The notes under the pieces are model-generated. The model made no database searches. It was not told the DNA's origin and worked only from the letters and a program-made list of their open reading frames with translations. The translations under genes and the position numbers were made by a program. DNA of 64,000 nucleotides, from contig JAGTJL010000008.1 in the NCBI GenBank assembly GCA_020746875.1, positions 496,001 through 560,000 of the forward strand, given 5' to 3'. Source of the DNA: Rhexocercosporidium sp. MPI-PUGE-AT-0058 (Eukaryota; Ascomycota; Leotiomycetes; Helotiales). Shown here piece after piece: positions 1 through 10,973 of this stretch (its first letter is position 1; each line of letters opens with the position of its first letter).

Positions 1-1535
1 CTTGAATTGGACCTCGAAATGCCGGTATTAGCTTTGTACACTCCAAAGTGTCTTGTGCCAGCGTCAGAATCCGATCGGCGACTTCTTCCATCAACAGAGC
101 TCATATTGTCATTTTCCATATAGACCTTTTCGTGGTCAGTTGAATTGTCAACATTTGAAAGTTGGTCTTCAGAAAGTCGCGATAGCTGACTCGCGCCCTG
201 TCTTTGGCGTCGTTGGCTGCTTTGAAATGACTTGAAAGCCCGCTCAATGACATGGACAATCTTGTCATGCTCCTTGGCTCTCCCAATCATCGTCTGCGCT
301 AGGATAAACGACTGGGAAACGTCTTTGGCCCCAATCTCCAGCTGGAGAAGTCTCGAAGTATCACCAGTCCTGAGAATTCTTCGGACTTCCACCAAATCGT
401 GCCGAAGCCCGCTCACTGAATGATATCGCTCCCAGACAGTCTTAGCTGTTGCCTTTTGGATAATACGCCCTAATACTTCCGGGATATCGATCCTGAATTC
501 GGACACAGAGAGAAGTCGCTTTCCTAAGACCGCTTGAATAACTTCCATTGGGGTCTCCCCTTCGAATGCCGGTCTTTTTGATAGGATTGTCCACAAGACT
601 AGTCCGAGCGAAAATATGTCCGTCCTGCTATCAGGCTCTCCTGGCATTCGGCCGGTCTGCTCGGGGCTCATGAAGGAGAGCTTCGCCATGGCATCAATCT
701 CTTTAGACATCCTCTCCCAACCAATGCTGGTCAAACCCTGCTCAAACGATTTCAATCGTCCCGTGCCAAGATTTATCAAGGTGACTTTGCCTGTGTCCAA
801 GTTCATGTGAAAAGCATCGGCTCTGATTTCCCCATGCACAATCTGAAGACTGTGAAGAAGCTCAACACACTCAGCTGCATCTATGGCGAAGTCCAAGAAG
901 CTTTGCAACGGCATTGACTCTGGCACAAACGTAGTGTCTCGATGGGGGGAGAGTTCATCCCCTCGTACATGGAGTTCGAGTCGACTAGGGCCATAATCAA
1001 TGAATCTCGACAGGTAATTCAATCCAGGGGACTCATATATGCAGACTGATATGGGGCCATCCTCTTCCTGGCCTGGAAATCGCATTCTTTCGAGTGGGGC
1101 TGCGGTGTGCTCGCTTTTTGGGTCTGCTTTCGCCAAACTCCTCCAGGTATGGTACGCCCTCTCTTCTCGGAGCACATTACGAGATATGCGAGCCACCACT
1201 GCCAGATGAGTGCTTTCCACATCATGAGACTCTGTGTATGTGAAGAAGTCATCCGGTTGTTTGAAGTCCGAGCCACTGGGTTCATAGTACGACCGCGCGC
1301 TGTTTGAAGATGCCGGCGTCGTGGCGGTGGATGGGCTCCGCCGGATGTGCTTCGTCCCAAAAACATGCCTGAAATTGTTATATCAGCAACACGCACGTAT
1401 TTATAGCCCCAGTTTTGTACAAACTTACCATGCTCCATAACTAGAGTGGAAGGGCTCTCTCGAATCATCCCATGTGTATCCGGAAAGCTGTCGCAGTCTG
1501 GTCCACACGCCCTGCTCTAGGAGGGAACCATCCAT
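1..1535 (-). CDS. Group X hybrid histidine kinase, N-terminal part (truncated by window edge)
   Basis: Two exons are visible (1535-1429 and 1368 to the edge; 60-nt intron), giving about 491 residues still open at base 1. The start is the ATG at 1535. The N-terminus has the SGYTWDDS signature typical of fungal hybrid kinases that carry a Ser/Thr-kinase-like domain (Chk1 / Mak2 / Mak3 type). The kinase-like domain is degenerate: HGEIRAD (about residue 212) stands where HRDxKxxN is expected, and INLG (about 233) replaces DFG. The SPEQTGR segment and RTDIFSLG helix (about 270-285) are preserved. After it comes MIGRAKEHDKI (about 395), the usual lead-in to the AAA-type ATPase region. The GAF, histidine kinase and receiver domains would lie to the left of the window. 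Known role of the family: stress and peroxide sensing through phosphorelay to a response regulator. It is divergent from the peroxiredoxin gene. Confidence 0.88.
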
Positions 1536-2553
1536 TGTGGTGGGATGTGCTGGCGGGGTCGGTTTAGCTCCTTGTAGCGTCCCTCCAGATCTTACTGGGG
1601 TAAGTTAGGGAATGATGGACTTCGCCGTGAACCCCACAGTACAGCAGATCTCAGATCTGCTCATGATATGCCAAAATGTTCGACATGTCTGTTTGGATTG
1701 TCTATCCAGATTCTTGAGGACAACCGAAGATGGTTTCTGATCCATGTGGAAGAGTAACTCAGCCAAGCTAGCTGCTTGTGGCTGCTTACCTATCCTGGCC
1801 GCCCTCATGCAGAGCTCTTACTGTGCGGAATGACCCCCTGCGCCGGGTATTGAAAGACTACCCAAACTAGTTCGAGGATAAAAACCTCAACGCAATTATG
1901 CTACTCGTGCATCCTAAGTCTATAGAAGATCATCAGTAATCGAGATATTGACCTTCTCCTTTTCTAGGTCTCCCGAATCGTATCAATAGCATCGGACGGA
2001 AAAGAGGTGACTGTTGGCCAAGTAGCATAGGCCCTAACCTAACTTGTCTATGCAGCGTCTAGCTAAGAGTCTCAATTCAATATTTTTTAAGTATTTCGTA
2101 CTTCAATTCAAATAAGTTTCACAAGAATCGTTCGCAGATTGAAGGGGGGGTAGACTCGATGCTCCTGTCGTGTGGCTCGCACATTATTGGCTCGTAATAA
2201 GCTGCATACATCGCGGGGAGAAGCGAGAGCTTTATAAGGGGGTTTTGTACAGTCATCATGCAGACCCCACCAACCGTCTCTTTATAGATAGCAACCGGGC
2301 AGCCTTGACCCAGATAGTCTATTGTAGTTGAAGATACTCCTCAAATTTTGTAATACACGATCATTTTCTTGCAGAGGTCGAATCCTGGGCGGTGATTGCC
2401 TGTTGAGCTCTGAATAGCCGAACTTGTCCAATCCTAAGAATAGGCTTGAGCTTCCAGAAAGCCATAATGGCCAAAGCACAGTTAGCGTCGCCGTCAGTGC
2501 CTTCTCTTTTCACTTTCGGTGGTATCAATTCTTCAAGGGACTCACTTTGTGTC
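1536..2553. promoter_or_regulatory. Divergent promoter region between histidine kinase and peroxiredoxin
   Basis: This 1.0 kb intergenic stretch holds no supported gene. On the plus strand a TATA-like CTTTATAAGGGGG lies near 2230, about 320 bases before the peroxiredoxin start. Several AGGGG/CCCCT cores (stress-response-element-like) occur, for example near 2140-2150 and 2236. Their function is inferred, not shown. Confidence 0.4.
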
Positions 2554-3284
2554 ATGACTAGCCTCCGATTAGGGTCCACCGCGCCCGATTTCCACGCAGA
2601 GACAACAGCTGGTCCAATCGAGTTTCACGAGTGGATTGGAAATAAATGGGCTATTTTATTCTCACATCCTGAAGACTACACTCCAGTCTGCACAACCGAG
2701 ATGGCTGCTCTAGCAAAAGCAGAACCGGAATTTGTAAAGCGCGGTGTGAAGCTGATTGGGCTCTCAGCAAATACGGTTGAAACCCATGGAGGCTGGATCA
2801 GCGATATTGACGAGATATCCGGGACGCCTTTGACAATTCCGATTATTGGTGACCAAGACCGGAATATTGCTTTTGCTTACGATATGTACACCATCCATCC
2901 CAGACGTTCCACAGCAGGCCACTAACTTGGTGGTGCAGGTTAGATCACCAGGACACTACAAATGTAGATGCAAGAGGCATCGCATTCACCATCAGATCTG
3001 TATTCATTATCGACCCGAAGAAAACTGTGCGTCTGATCATGGCATATCCAGCGTCAACTGGCCGAAGTACTGCAGAACTTCTTCGTGTTGTAGACTCGCT
3101 TCAAGCTTCGGACAGATATCAAATCGCTACGCCTGTCAATTGGACTCCAGGAAGCGATGTAATTGTTCACCCGAGTTTGAATGATTCGAAAGCAAAATTG
3201 ATGTTTCCCGACTTCCGCATAGTCAAGCCGTACCTCCGATATACGCGACTGTCTAAGGAGGCTGTGATCGCAGCTAGGGGATGA
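2554..3284 (+). CDS. 1-Cys peroxiredoxin (Prx6 type)
   Basis: Two exons (2554-2885, 2939-3284; 53-nt intron) encode 225 residues, the usual length for the Prx6/1-Cys family. The peroxidatic cysteine is Cys46 in PVCTTE, preceded by FSHPEDYTP; the Thr at 43 and the Pro at 40 of the active site are present. The second exon carries the C-terminal domain typical of the family (IIDPKKTVRLIMAYPASTGR and the PVNWTPG segment). It reduces H2O2 and organic or lipid peroxides using a single cysteine. The frame is open upstream of ATG 2554, but no in-frame ATG giving a convincing mitochondrial presequence was needed, and the family's N-terminus aligns at MTSLRLGS. It sits head-to-head with a kinase of the peroxide-sensing group. 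Confidence 0.93.
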
Positions 3285-3780
3285 ACCGAGGTCTTGGTTC
3301 TATATTTATTGACATTTTGATTTTGGGTTGTGACATTGTTGTTCAATCGGGGATTCGGAGAGACCAGAGGAGTACTTTCACTTGCTTGTCTGCGGCCCTT
3401 CTTGTCGAATTCAAAAATGTACCCCGCATTTCGCTCCAGAAAAGACTGCATAGACGGGCTGAATTCGCAAGCTTTCCTGAATTTCTGTCGATCTATACTA
3501 CATACCATTAAATGCACCTTGGTTCCATTGTCATGCTGAGTATCTGTCCGGAACACACTCGATAGCTACCTAGGTATGGTATGATGTTTTAATCAGCACC
3601 AGCTCGCTAAAATATAGTGGTGTTTTAGCGATCATGTGCTATAAAACCTGGAAACTTAGCGCGCAACCACACTAACGAACTTGCTAAGCCAACCCGCCTG
3701 TGAACTTGATATTATTCTCTTCACTATCACAAAGATCAAGTCGTGTCAAATGCTTCTCGGTTGGACTTCTAGAGACTACC
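3285..3780. other. Intergenic, nothing recognised
   Basis: This stretch is the 3' flank of the peroxiredoxin and the approach to the regulator pseudogene. Short ORFs here have no family resemblance. Confidence 0.4.
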
Positions 3781-4919
3781 ATGTCAACTAGAACTACACA
3801 CAGCGATTCAATTTCTCTGGGCCTCAAGGTCTGTCCACCTTTGCCTGCTCGACTTCATGACTCTAATATTCTACTTTTCAGATTGCCAGAAGTGCAAGAC
3901 GAGATGCATAAAGTGTGATCGTGCTCTTCCTGCGTGTGCGAAATGCATCAAACGCCATTATGAGTGCCCCGGGTATGATCATAAGCTTCGATGGGCCAAT
4001 ACCATTGCCATTCGAGGTCGATTCAAGGGAATGCAGTTTCCATTTATGGACGTGGATGATCTAATCTTACAACCAACTTTACGTCCTAAGAATAATTCCC
4101 ATCAAGAGCTGAGTCATGAGAGTGAATATCTCATAGACGGTAGAATTTGTTTTCCTGGTAGAGATCTTGCGCTGAGTGGATGCTCTCGATAAATTGAGAG
4201 ACTCATAGACAAGCGAGTGGAACAAACTCCACACGTTTCTCAGAAACCAGTTGTTGACACTCGATGTGTTGGCATGCACCACAAATTTTGAAATGGATAC
4301 CACAGATGGTGTTATTCTGCCTAACGCTGTACGAGGGGATGTTATCTTTGGAGAATTCCTGAAATTCTCTATTCGGCCACTTGAACGTCGCGCAAACTGT
4401 TTCAAAAGACACACCTTTCTGGTGATGGTTCTTTTTCCATCAACATGACATCTAAAAAGCTCAACAATAAGCTTGAAATGGCTCGCCCCTGTACATTGAT
4501 GGCAGCTGGCAGCTTCAAGTTTGATGACGAGTCGCGAAAAAATGATTTCATCCCGATGGTTGAGATTTACCAACATTCAGGTCTGCTTTACTCGTACAAG
4601 TCGCTTCGTTTGACCGATTTGGAGTCATCGATCTTTCAGTACTCCAAAGAGAGACTATTTCAAATTCTTCACGACTTCGAAAAGCCTTTTGCATGGGTAT
4701 AGAATCTTCCGTGGCCATTGTTCATTCTTGGAACAGAAAGCCGCGGAGATATGACCAAACAAACTTTCGTTTGGTCAATGCATAGGACGATCATCCAAAA
4801 TATAGGCTCTAGTCATTTCAAAACTGTTCTTCAATTTCTAGAGGAATTTTGGACGCGACAAAACCCTGAATGGTCGACGAGAGCTCGCGATTGGGAACTG
4901 GGGGCATCCGGATTCTAGC
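3781..4919 (+). pseudogene. Zn2Cys6 transcription factor pseudogene
   Basis: A complete binuclear zinc cluster (C-x2-C-x6-C-x6-C-x2-C-x6-C) is read at about 3887-3972, followed by the ECPGY and RWANTIAIRG segment common after fungal Zn clusters. The frame then stops at 4190. Pieces of the C-terminal third of a Fungal_trans_2-type regulator follow in changing frames: LLTLDVLACTTNF (frame of 4251), then MAAGSFKFDDESRKNDF onward from 4445. An in-frame TAG at about 4700 separates FAWV from NLPWPLFILGTESRGD. The central part of the usual 450-550 residue protein is missing. The break points are an internal deletion, at least two frame changes and one nonsense codon, so this is not a working regulator. 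It lies next to another pseudogene, the PhyH-type dioxygenase. Confidence 0.85.
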
Positions 4920-4954
4920 AGTTTGAATCTTCACGACGTTCCTCATCAACATGA

Positions 4955-5915
4955 TCAAAAATATGATTGTCTTCGTAAATACGCCATTAACTCAGTCTCA
5001 AAATATATCTTCGCTGTTTCATCATCGGCCACACCAAAGATAGCCAACATTGGATCTTGATACTGGTAGAACCCAAGCGCCGGCGGGCAAATTCCATCCC
5101 CAACCGATCGGAGTGCCTGTGGAGACAGCATATTGGCAACTTCTGGAGGAACCATGAGATATTGGTTCTCCTCTTGCCGAAGTGTCCCTCCGCCCAGGAA
5201 CACCCCAACGGTTCCTCGTGCCTCATTCCTGTGCGATTTATCAACTTAGGACCTGGAAGGGGCTGGCATCTATCTCTTTCGTGGTGTTTGCACCACCTAC
5301 ATGGTACACATTGCCGACAAAGATCATCGCGCAAGCTCGACTGGAATGGCGTCTTCATCAAGAGGGCATCTATCTGGTCCCCACATATGACTTCGTGGAA
5401 TTACGACTGTCGCTCCATTCTCTTTGGTCGTTCGGGTCACTGCCTATACCTGAATTAGCACGATAATTTCAGCTGGTGGAAAGAAACACAAACAGTTACA
5501 CAGCCTAGCATGACAGGTATATCAATGTTACGCGTGTGATAATCTGCGTCATCACGATGAACAGCCTGCTGTTTCCCGCCAGGGTTAATGCGAAACCCGA
5601 CCGTGCTTGCAATCTGCGGTTTTCCGGTGACTGTTTTGGTTTTCTGGCCCTCCCAGTAGGATACGTGCTATTCAACATTCTCTCTGCAATCATTTGGAAA
5701 AGTGGTGTGAGAGCTGGCTCTACACATGAGTCCGAATGGGCGAAGAGACCCGTGGCTCGTTGGGTTGTGGACGGGAAGAAGCCTGACTTGTTGACTCTGT
5801 CGGCTTCGAAATATGGCCTGAGATCTGCTCTGATTTGGGCACAGAGTGTTGGAGAAGCTAGCGATTGAATCACAACCGCTCCGTCTCAATCTAAGAGGGC
5901 GTGGATCACCTGCAG
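4955..5915 (-). pseudogene. Phytanoyl-CoA dioxygenase (PhyH) family pseudogene
   Basis: The minus strand encodes, in several frames, the pieces of a PhyH-like Fe(II)/2-oxoglutarate oxygenase in the right order. These are DGAVVIQSLASPTLC (about 5885-5845), the iron-binding HRD (HxD) in QAVHRDDADYHTR (about 5560), TKENGATVVIPRSHMWGP (about 5410), the distal His in NVYHVGGANTTKE (about 5305) and TLRQEENQYLMVPPEV near the C-terminus. Between them are a TGA at about 5890 (consistent with an Arg codon CGA that lost its C), a one-base frame change near 5660, another near 5327, and stops plus a frame change near 5210-5240. A normal intron (GTAACT...TAG) survives near 5440-5494. The metal ligands are still readable but the reading frame is not, so the gene is dead. 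Related enzymes often hydroxylate or oxidise fungal secondary metabolites; the substrate here cannot be told. Confidence 0.85.
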
Positions 5916-6765
5916 TGTTGTCTTTGGTTCTAGGGCCGGAGGCAGGTAATTTCGGTACCCGCTTTAGTAGGAAACAGGTCAACGTTCGAAGCTGTTCTCG
6001 ACATGAGTAGGATCGCCCATCGAATCCTACCATCCTTTACGTTCGTTTGGGGCAGTCTTACAGTTCATGTTGATTCCTTTGTATCTGTGCACAGTTCCTG
6101 AGTAGATGAGAATTTGAAGTGTTTACCTTTCCACAAGTCACTTCTTTGCCTTTGTACTCACTCACTTGACTTCGCGCCATGACACATCAATCGCACAACT
6201 TCCCACCGGAACGCTATCCAGGTAATTCCTACGGATTTCGTTGCCTCTTTCTTTCCTTTGGATTCTAGCCAAGTTGAAAATAGAAAGCAACCCAAGAAAA
6301 AAAGGGAGCCGAGGGTTGATAATTCTAGTCCCAAAGAGGATGTTCGCTTGAGAAACAGGGATGTGGAACGTCCTTGCCGTGGGGCAACGACGAAGTTGAA
6401 TGGTGGGGGTTCTTGACCTCTTCAGAGTATTAGATTGACACCGAAGCCCAGCTTGCGTCGAAAATTCCTGTGTGGATAGTAATACTTTTCTCCTATGGAA
6501 CGATTGTGATTGACTTACTCGAAGCCTTTCAAACTTTCTCGGGGAGTGTTTCATGACCCCGCCCCTCGTCATCAAAGGTTGCAGCTCCTCTGTACAACAC
6601 GGCCTTTCCCACATAAACAGAAGCCAGCGGTAGCTCTTTCCTCGGTCTACTATCCCCATTCGCCTTTCCTCTCTAGAGATGAATGAGATCTGAAAGAAAG
6701 CATCCCACCAGTCTCCTATTTGGCAGCCTTACTCCCCACCTTCAAGATCCCCGACGGGACGCAAG
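5916..6765. other. Intergenic, nothing recognised
   Basis: This stretch lies between the PhyH pseudogene (minus) and the M20 peptidase (plus). A 165-codon minus-strand reading frame at 6162-6659 has low-complexity composition and no family resemblance, and I do not call it. Confidence 0.4.
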
Positions 6766-8591
6766 ATGACAATCATATACGACGCTCACCCTTCAGGGGT
6801 AGATCATCCCTCTAATTCAGGCAGGGAGCTAGATCAACCTAATAGTCAGCCCTCTGATCGCGCAGACATTTGTTCTCTCAACTCTAGCCTCTTCGGAAGC
6901 ATCAAATATCGAAACCTCTTCGCTCAACGGCTCTCGGGACTCGTGCAGATCCCAACAGTCACTTATGATGAGATGGGTCTAGTTGGAGAAGATTCACGAT
7001 GGAACGTATTCTATAGATTGCCAAAGTATCTCAAGAAGATATTTCCTCGAATGTGAGTCACGTATCTCGAGTGGCAAAGATGGTCGCTAATGGAATTCTT
7101 TGGCAGCTACCAAGACCTGGAAGTTGTGACAATCAATGAACATGCTTTCTTATACACTTGGACTGGATCCGATGCATCCTTGAAGCCCCTTATGTTTATG
7201 GCGCATACAGATGTGCGCTCCCCTTCCCAAGAAACTCGCATATACTGATGTACGTCAGGTCGTTCCAGCACCGGAGGCGACCTCAGACAGGTGGACTTAC
7301 CCACCGTTTTCGGGTCACTATGACGGAGATTTTATCTGGGGTCGAGGGTCAGAGGATGACAAATCGAATATCATCGCTATTCTCTCAGCCATTGACGCAC
7401 TTCTGAAAGTTGGTTTCAAGCCACAGAGAACAGTGGTATTTGCTGTTGGTTTCGACGAGGAAGGTAGTGCACCGGGCGGTTATGGCGCTAGGTGCTTGGC
7501 TGAACAGTTGCTCGAGACATATGGAGAAGATGGAGTAGAATTGATTGTATGACAGAAGGATTGATATCGGTGAAGTCAAGCTGACGGATTTGTAGTTTGA
7601 TGAAGGGATCCCAGGCATCGAGAAACATTTCGGAACCGAGTTCGCTATGCCTGCAGCAGCTGAGAAGGGGTACCTCGATGTGGTTCTCACCATCAACACT
7701 GCTGGCGGTCATTCATCAACCCCACCAGACCACACTGCAAGTACGGAACACACAATCTTCTCTCAAGAGCCATTTTGCTGACCAAGCAGTTGGATACCTT
7801 GCTCGAATTATCCAAGCTATTGAGGATCATCCATTTCAGTCTCGCTTAACATCAGCCAATCCCACCTCTTATTACCTGAAGACTATTGCTCTCCATGCCA
7901 AGGACATCCCATCCGACCTTCAAAAAGCCATCCTTGATCCAAAATCTGCAGACAGAGTTCTCGAATATATGAACAGCTCACTCGACTCGCGTGCTTTGGT
8001 GCGGACCTCAACAGCCGTTGATATAATTCAAGGGGGAGAGAAATGTAGGTCGATCTCTGTAACTTCGCTGCGTTGAGCTAAATATGTACAGCAAATGTCC
8101 TTCCAGAGACCGCGCATATCATAGTAAACCATCGCATTGCCGTCGAAGAGTCTGTGCAAACAGTAAAAGACTATTATATCCGTCTTCTCTCGCCCCTAGC
8201 AAAGAAGTGGGATTATGGAATCCAAGGATTTGGTCAGAATGCCGCCAGCAACACTAGAGGAACGATCACACTCGCTGGCTACAGCGCACTAGAGCCTTCT
8301 CCAACTTCCGATGTCGAAGATAAGAGATTCAAATGGCTGGTTGAAAGCATCGGACATGTCTTTGGAAAGGATGTCATTGTTGCACCTGTCTTGTTGACTG
8401 GAAATACTGACACGAAATTTTACTGGAGACTCTCTTCGCAGATTTATCGTTGGTCACCGTGGCGTGCTAGCTTGGATCCGAGAGGCTCTATGATGCATAC
8501 GGTAGACGAGAGGATGCCTGTTGACGGTTTGCTGGAAATGGTGAGGTTTTACCACGAGTTTATTCGGGTTGTGGATGCGAAGAGACGTTGA
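6766..8591 (+). CDS. M20 family metallopeptidase (carboxypeptidase S-like)
   Basis: Six exons (6766-7052, 7107-7212, 7259-7546, 7596-7740, 7790-8044, 8092-8591) join in phase to 526 residues; the introns are 46-54 nt. Metal-binding and catalytic motifs of M20 di-zinc peptidases are visible: MAHTD (about 127-131), GRGSEDDK (about 159-166, where GRGxxDDK is usual), GFDEEGSAPGG (about 195-205, catalytic Glu pair), FDEG, and the C-terminal NTDTK and MHTVDER stretch (usually HGxDER). The dimerisation (lid) domain lies between. It probably trims C-terminal residues from peptides. Yeast Cps1 has an N-terminal membrane anchor; no transmembrane segment is seen here, so the protein may be cytosolic or the true N-terminus may differ. 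The start is the ATG at 6766, with no closer in-frame alternative before the conserved region. Confidence 0.9.
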
Positions 8592-9080
8592 GTGAAGACA
8601 TTGGTATTTCGAAAAGATGAACATTGGCTCTGGTGTAAAGCGATTCAAGAACGTTGTTCAAGATAAGCCTCTTTTCAACATCCGTTTGGCGGCAAGCAGA
8701 ATGGCCAACTTCTTCTGTAAGAAAAGACTACCAACAAACTCATTTACACATCTATTGAGAACATCGATGCGTGAGAATAGCCAAAACCTTTGGCGTAATA
8801 ATGTCTGGATCCTCCGTTTTTCGGACTTTGTTTTAATTAGAATTATGAGGGTGGAAATCTAGTTACATACTGGTAACACCCCCCCACGGGAGGGGGGGGG
8901 GGGGGGGGCCACTTTGCCGTTCCGGGCAAGATTCGAAGTTAGAAATATCTACGTTCTCATAATATTTACTTCTAATTTGACTTCTTTGCTCTTTGAGGAA
9001 CTGAAGACACGTGAGGCTCACTTTCTCACGATCTAGGTCGCATTAGCACTTATTCTCGGCCCTCGAACGTCATCATAATA
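8592..9080. other. Convergent 3' intergenic region with homopolymer tracts
   Basis: This is the 3' flank shared by the M20 peptidase (plus) and the PHD-finger gene (minus). It contains a run of seven C followed within a few bases by a run of 17 G at 8892-8908. No gene is seen. Confidence 0.6.
8892..8908. repeat. Poly-G tract (17 G)
   Basis: An uninterrupted G run directly after ACGGGA and a C7 run. It could fold back (C7 with G17) or form a quadruplex, and its length is likely to be unreliable in an assembly. Confidence 0.9.
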
Positions 9081-10604
9081 TCAGTCCTGTCTATCAAGTA
9101 CAACGACCGCCTTCTGCGTGGCAATAAGAGCTCCATCAATACCGTGATACTCGAACCCACGTCGAACAACCCAAGCTACCGAGTACTTGTTGTCTAAGTT
9201 CGTTGTGCCATCGTCATCTCGAATCTCGAATTTGCTCGGGTCGAATTTGCTACCAAGCTCTGGCTTGATCTCGACCCAGGTCCCTCTGAGTGATTGGAAG
9301 TATGACCAGAGCTTGATCATGGTGTTAATCAAATCATCCTTGTGGTGGGAATATTTATTGCTAAAGCCCTTTGTCAATGGTTCCAAGAAATCATCAAACT
9401 TTCGGGTGATGAACGCTTTGTTTTGCTGTAGTTCTGCTTGAAATTGTGGTCGGCTCCATGTTCGTAATTCTACTTCTTGCAATGCTTCCATTCCTTTACC
9501 TGGCCATCCTGTTGAATGTTAGCAATTGCAACAAGACTAATGAGTGAGACAATACCTACTTTCATCTGCAAAGCTGTGGACGGCCCACATCATGATCCTC
9601 ATAGGCTTCATGTTTGGGAGCTCATATATCTCGATTTTGTTCAGCAGGATGTCCATGACGAATGACCAGATGAGCGTCGAATGGACTTTCGAGAACGGAA
9701 TGCTTTCGTAACTACGGTCTATTTTCAAAGGCATGTCCCTAGGGGTTCCTAGGATATCTCGCAGTGCGTTTGTGATTGGTGCGTGTCTTCTAGTCAAGTC
9801 ATTCGCATCGTCCGGGAGGTACCACGTCCTGCCTGGAACCATCGTGGAGCAGGTGTCAATGACGTCCCATGAACCTAGTGGCATCGTAATGTAGCCGACG
9901 CCCTTTGCGAATCTTTCTAGTATGTCACAGATTTCCAAGTCGTAGTCGAAAATCGATTGAGTGAGATTCCGCATGAGATTTGTTACTTCGGCTTTGTCGA
10001 AGCCCTGGAACTTTTCATTTCTTGCAGGCTCAAATGGCGTCGTGGCCGCGTCTTGCCAACGTGGAATATTCTCCGAGATTTGCGCTTGACCCGATTCCAT
10101 GGCTGACGAAGACAACATTGGATTGGGTGTCTCGGGAATTTCAGCATTTACCGCCTCTCTTCTAAGCCTTCTCATCGTGTCCAGAAAGGTTGACATTGCT
10201 TCGGCCGCTTGATTTGCATATCCTCGTTCAGAACGTGAGCAATCCGGACATATGAATATCAGATTCTCATTTTCTCTGTTTCCCACTTGAGGGGAGAAGA
10301 TAGTAAAGTCTGGTGTGATAGCGTCGTCAGCGTATTGCAGGGTCATTAAGCACCAGTGGTGCCACCATTTTCCGCAGGACTCGATTTGGCACGCCAGCAT
10401 CGCAGTATTTCGGCTTTCGAGACGGAGGGCTTTGTCTGTTTCACAGAGATCACATGTTGCTGGTCCTGATTTCTTCTTCTTCGGCGGCAATTCTGGGGTT
10501 GGGCTGGGCTTCATACGATGACCTCGTATGGGCCTTGCTACTCGGGACGTCTGATCTTCAGCAGTAATGTCGTTGCGCTTGCTTGTAACTGTGACTGAAG
10601 ACAT
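9081..10604 (-). CDS. PHD-type zinc-finger protein, function unknown
   Basis: Two exons (10604-9560, 9508-9081; 51-nt intron) give 490 residues from the ATG at 10604. A PHD-like cysteine/histidine array lies at about residues 50-130. Its ligands run in the order CDLC, then the CQIESC pair, the HHWC segment (His and Cys), and CPDC. It has a long insertion between the third and fourth ligand pairs. A basic, proline-rich segment with a KKKK stretch precedes it (about 35-47) and may be a nuclear signal. The rest of the protein (about 200-490) is helical and unlike any family I recognise. PHD fingers usually read histone tails, so a nuclear role is inferred only from the finger. It lies just downstream of, and in the same direction as, a small Cys-rich ORF (10641-10877). 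Confidence 0.75.
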
Positions 10605-10640
10605 GGTTCGATTTGCTGGATATCCTTCACTACGATACCA

Positions 10641-10877
10641 TCAGACACAGTTGTTGAAATTGAAGTGAAATACGAACTCATCTGTAATATTGTCCTCGGT
10701 CTTCGGCCTCTTCCTGGCCGCAGGTCGTCGATTTGGCTGGATACACTCAAGCCCTCCTTCTTCGCAAGCTTCGCACGATCCATCATCACTACCTGGGAGA
10801 CATTCCCAGTCCTTCCCGCAACAACGCTCGCATTTGTCGTTCTTTCGAGACCTACGGCCTTGTGACTTCGAAGTCAT
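10641..10877 (-). CDS. Small Cys-rich protein, Zn-cluster-like
   Basis: The open frame from ATG 10877 encodes about 78 residues (an upstream in-frame ATG at 10973 would give 110). It contains a cysteine-rich block with CERCC, then C, CEAC and C within about 35 residues, followed by a basic RRPAARKRPK stretch. The spacing resembles a loose fungal Zn2Cys6 finger. It ends 36 bases before the start of the PHD-finger gene on the same strand. It may therefore be a separate gene or a 5' exon of that gene, but I could not find a clean intron that keeps frame. Function unknown. Confidence 0.4.
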   Translation of the reverse strand: MTSKSQGRRSRKNDKCERCCGKDWECLPGSDDGSCEACEEGGLECIQPNRRPAARKRPKTEDNITDEFVFHFNFNNCV

Positions 10878-10973
10878 GGTATGTGTGCCGCAATCGGTAA
10901 TTTGCCTGTTAGCAAGAATGTTCCGGGGGTCCAGGGTCACACTTTTTGGAATCAACCATTGCGTGTCACCCAT

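Noticed and set aside
1019..1468. 149-codon minus-strand ORF overlapping the histidine kinase
   Set aside because: It is an out-of-frame reading of the kinase exons and their intron; the true frame gives conserved family motifs.
2370..2400. tRNA-like B-box word (GGTCGAATCC)
   Set aside because: No matching A box, acceptor stem or cloverleaf could be drawn around it.
6162..6659. 165-codon minus-strand ORF
   Set aside because: Composition is shadow-like, with no family motif, signal or splice context.
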